Part shown: positions 62,201 through 64,000 of the stretch, one piece after another
Layout of the letters: each line of letters begins with the position of its first letter
How positions within the stretch are numbered: position 1 is the first letter of the stretch
From: Branchiostoma floridae
Lineage: Eukaryota > Chordata > Leptocardii > Amphioxiformes > Branchiostomatidae
Assembly: GCF_000003815.2 (NCBI RefSeq)
Contig: NC_049979.1
Location: forward strand, 5,694,762-5,758,761
DNA: 64,000 nt
Direction of reading: 5' to 3'
Program-made: the position numbers and the translations under genes
The notes under the pieces: model-generated
What the model saw: only the letters and a program-made list of their open reading frames with translations
What the model was told of the DNA's origin: nothing
Database searches by the model: none

Positions 62201-62975
62201 ATTTCATTCATTTAGTATTTATCCAGGTATAACATATCACCACTAGGGCGGTCTTCAAAGTTTCCTGCACATCTTAACGAAACGTAGTTCAACGAGGCAT
62301 CAAAAATAACTGAACAAACTGAAGAATATTAATGATAGATAAGATAAACGTTCGCCAAAGGTACTTCAGGTTGACGCAACAAAATGTTGACTTACGGACT
62401 CACTTCTCGTTGTTGTTCATGCAAGGACGAAGGATTAAGAACATTTCAAGTCAATTTTGATAATTTCAGATTTTCTCAGCGCGTAATACCCGGATATAAC
62501 GTATGCGGGCGCACTGTGGCCAAGTGGCCTTGCAGTCGGTAGGTCGAGAGTTTGATCTCCGGCCGAGTAATACCAAAGACTTTAAAAATGCTGCTTTCTC
62601 AGCTTAGCACTCAGCATTTTGAAAAGACTATGGTAGCTGAACACGCAGAGCCACGTAGGTACCTGTAGTGATTGCACAAAGCTGTGCGGCCCAAAGCTAC
62701 AGAAACGGAGATGGGTGCCGCCCTATTTTATTTACTATTTTAGCTTAACGTAACTTTGTGTTTTGTATTATGTAGAAAACGGTTTCTTTTCCATCTCATT
62801 GTTACCTAGCCTGATTTAATCGCGCTTCTTAGGCCCGCCTTACATTGCCTACCAGCTCCGGATAGCGGAGTTTGTGCCACACAGACCAATTGTTACCCAC
62901 CGGCTTGAGGAAGAGCGTTCCGTTCCGAGTGTACAGGTTCTCCGGCAGGTTCACGTACGTCTGAAACTCTTCATT
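56221..62975 (-). CDS. GH16 beta-1,3-glucanase / glucan-binding protein with nested WSC domain (5' partial)
   Basis: Ten exons join in phase to 413 codons: 62901-62975, 62039-62099, 61231-61357, 60782-60939, 59883-60056, 59186-59263, 58430-58553, 57988-58059, 57391-57523 and 56221-56457. GH16 proteins of this group cleave or bind beta-1,3-glucans, in digestion or antifungal recognition. The GH16 part has NEEFQTYVN, ENWNGCYIAGSP, FSFRYGKVEVTAKMP, DWIWPAIWLLPQ, the active-site SGEIDIVETRG with both glutamates, DFHKWTMVWTD, PFDQDFYLIMNVATGGTNG, and the C terminus VKVWKFRDL. Between VINLR and GGTCTLENW, two exons encode a WSC carbohydrate-binding domain (YLGCYHDGG, YTYAGLQYGTECFCG, CGGDAGQMCGNGW). 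The exon encoding the N terminus and signal peptide is missing, probably in or beyond the gap at 63442-63541. Secretion is expected but not seen. Confidence 0.93.
56895..57390 (-). repeat. Donor-type junction repeat after GH16 exon 9
   Basis: Five extra units of 90-108 bp copy the exon end (codons GRMAPFDQD) and the donor GAC|GTAGGTTTC, joined by cagttaccatgacaacagt strings. The frame is open through several units. Confidence 0.92.
57524..57720 (-). repeat. Acceptor-type junction repeat before GH16 exon 9
   Basis: Two to three units copy acceptor plus exon start (minus strand TGCTCCAG|GTTCTTCGTAG, codons FFVDDELM), with ggtaaccatgacaacagt spacers. Exon 9 is bracketed on both sides. Confidence 0.88.
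58554..59075 (-). repeat. Acceptor-type junction minisatellite before GH16 exon 7
   Basis: About 14 units of 36-37 bp, core ggtttcctactcaggacaga, read CTGAGTAG|GAAACCGT on the minus strand; the real acceptor is CCCTAG|GAAACCGT. Confidence 0.93.
59530..59882 (-). repeat. Donor-type junction minisatellite after GH16 exon 5
   Basis: About ten units of 31-40 bp share cctcacctggccacatg. On the minus strand they read TGGCCAG|GTGAG, matching the real exon end and donor at 59883. Confidence 0.88.
60110..60245 (-). repeat. Stray partial copy of GH16 exon 5 start
   Basis: The string ccagccgttccagttctcc at 60187 duplicates exon sequence at 60020-60038, followed by a degraded acceptor region. It is preceded by a fragment of the dispersed family seen at 15900 and 24183 (ctgtatctgtacttgtaaagc). 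Confidence 0.6.
61585..61619. repeat. GA microsatellite
   Basis: About twelve GA dinucleotides in GH16 intron 2. The remainder of 61358-62038 is unique. Confidence 0.9.
62505..62735 (+). mobile_element. tRNA-derived SINE
   Basis: The head has an A-box-like gtggccaagtggc and a B-box-like gagagtttgatctcc, 30-35 bp apart. The body has ccaaagactttaaaaatgct and ends gggtgccgccctatttta. A related tail (gatggtgccgcctta) occurs near 60510. Confidence 0.7.
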
Positions 62976-63219
62976 CTGCAAAGAGAAAAGCTTGTCAGCT
63001 GGTTGTAAGGAATCTAAAGGCTAGAATAGAAAGTAAGTATACAGAAGACGACACTAAAGCCTGTTGTCAGATGTTTTGGATGACTGGAATTAAAGGCATC
63101 TCGACCTGATGATCTTTTTAAAAAAAGACTAATTTTCATGTTTGGAAAACTCTTCCGCGATCCGATTTCACAGGAGGGTGTCTATCGCAGTATCATGTCC
63201 CAGCCGTCCCCAGTCGTAG

Positions 63220-63541
63220 CTGCCCCCCCCCCCCCCCAGCCATTTCTTACCCGCCAGCACCCCTACACACAGCCATTACCTACCCCCACATACAGCCATT
63301 ACCTACCCCCTCAACCATTACCTCCCCCTCCCCCTTCACAACCATTACCCTCCACACACACACACACACTCACACACACACACATACACACAACCATTAC
63401 CTACCCCCAACACACACACACAACCATTACCTACCCCTACCNNNNNNNNNNNNNNNNNNNNNNNNNNNNNNNNNNNNNNNNNNNNNNNNNNNNNNNNNNN
63501 NNNNNNNNNNNNNNNNNNNNNNNNNNNNNNNNNNNNNNNNN
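63220..63541. other. C-tract and CA repeats ending in an assembly gap
   Basis: A run of C, then repeated accattacctaccccca and (CA)n, leads into 100 N (63442-63541). The exon of the GH16 gene that precedes 62975 is probably lost here or beyond. Confidence 0.85.
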
Positions 63542-63593
63542 GATAAAGAGGACAGCAGCACCTTGCGGTCCAGCTGGTCCTCCGTCAGCACGG
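63542..63593 (-). CDS. Possible exon fragment at gap edge
   Basis: On the minus strand the acceptor ctgttcacag precedes a 52-bp open segment encoding VLTEDQLDRKVLLSS in one frame, cut by the gap. It could be an upstream exon of the GH16 gene or of another gene. The sequence is not recognisably GH16. Confidence 0.35.
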
Positions 63594-63599
63594 CTGTGA

Positions 63600-63990
63600 A
63601 CAGGTGAGAACAGGTGTAAACATTACACACCTGCTGTGTACAGGTGTGAATATGTGTGAACATTACCCACATGAAGTGTACAGGTATGGACAGGTGTAAA
63701 CATTGAGCACCTGTGGTATACAGGTGTGAACATCACGCACCTACTTTGTACAGGTGAGAACAGGTGCAAATATTACCCACATGTACTGTACAGGTGTGAA
63801 CAAGTGTGAACATTACGCACCTGTAGTGTACAGGTGTGAACATTATGCACATGTAGTGTACAGGTGTGTACAGGTACGAACATTGAACACCTGCTGTGTA
63901 CAGGTGTGAACAGGTGTGAATATTGCCCAGCCCAGGTACGCACCTGCTGAGTAAAGGTGAGCACAGGTGTTTAGCACTACAGCTCAGGTA
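63600..63990. repeat. Minisatellite with tacaggtgtgaacat units
   Basis: About ten units of 36-42 bp share gtacaggtgtgaacattac and gcacctg. It lies beside the candidate exon at 63542-63593, whose acceptor (minus TGTTCACAG) resembles the unit, so it may be another acceptor-type array. Confidence 0.85.
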
Positions 63991-64000
63991 TACGCCCGTA

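Overview
This is a eukaryotic, intron-rich, AT-leaning nuclear window with five runs of N. The protein families, the codon use and above all the density of minisatellites touching splice sites suggest a cephalochordate (amphioxus, Branchiostoma). That assignment is an inference; I have not matched it to any database.

I reconstructed six genes by joining exons across consensus splice sites and checking that phases agree. In order they are: the last two exons of an unrecognised gene (minus, 1345-2100); the 5' half of an atypical E2F7/8 repressor (plus, 4362-8014), which stops at an assembly gap; a complete TMEM63/OSCA channel gene (minus, 20 coding exons, 31856 back to 8927, 789 residues if one internal stop codon is ignored); mitochondrial ribosomal protein L14 (plus, 37805-38451, one exon lost in a gap); CLCC1 (minus, 9 coding exons, 47438 back to 40758, 628 residues); a peroxisomal-type acyl-CoA thioesterase of the ACOT/BAAT family (plus, 10 exons, 48862-55071, 419 residues); and a GH16 beta-1,3-glucanase/glucan-binding protein with a WSC domain nested inside the catalytic domain (minus, 62975 back to 56221, 5' end missing). 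The genes alternate in strand. TMEM63 and MRPL14 are head to head around a candidate shared promoter (36541-36692) with an exact NRF-1 palindrome and an ETS/GABP site. As I recall, human TMEM63B and MRPL14 are also head-to-head neighbours.

The most unusual content is not a gene. About 25 tandem arrays in 64 kb have a repeat unit that copies an exon-intron junction: the last bases of an exon plus its GT donor, or an AG acceptor plus the first exon bases, or a terminal exon end with its stop codon. Several exons carry such arrays on one or both sides, and one ACOT intron is almost wholly a donor array followed by an acceptor array. The reference therefore offers many decoy splice sites next to the real ones.

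The rest is intronic and intergenic DNA with non-autonomous DNA transposons (a hAT-like MITE with a perfect 8-bp target duplication, pogo-like TIR elements, TA-flanked foldback elements) and tRNA-derived SINEs. The 9.2-kb TMEM63 intron (15764-24933) holds most of these. No rRNA, intact tRNA, CRISPR or prokaryotic feature was seen.
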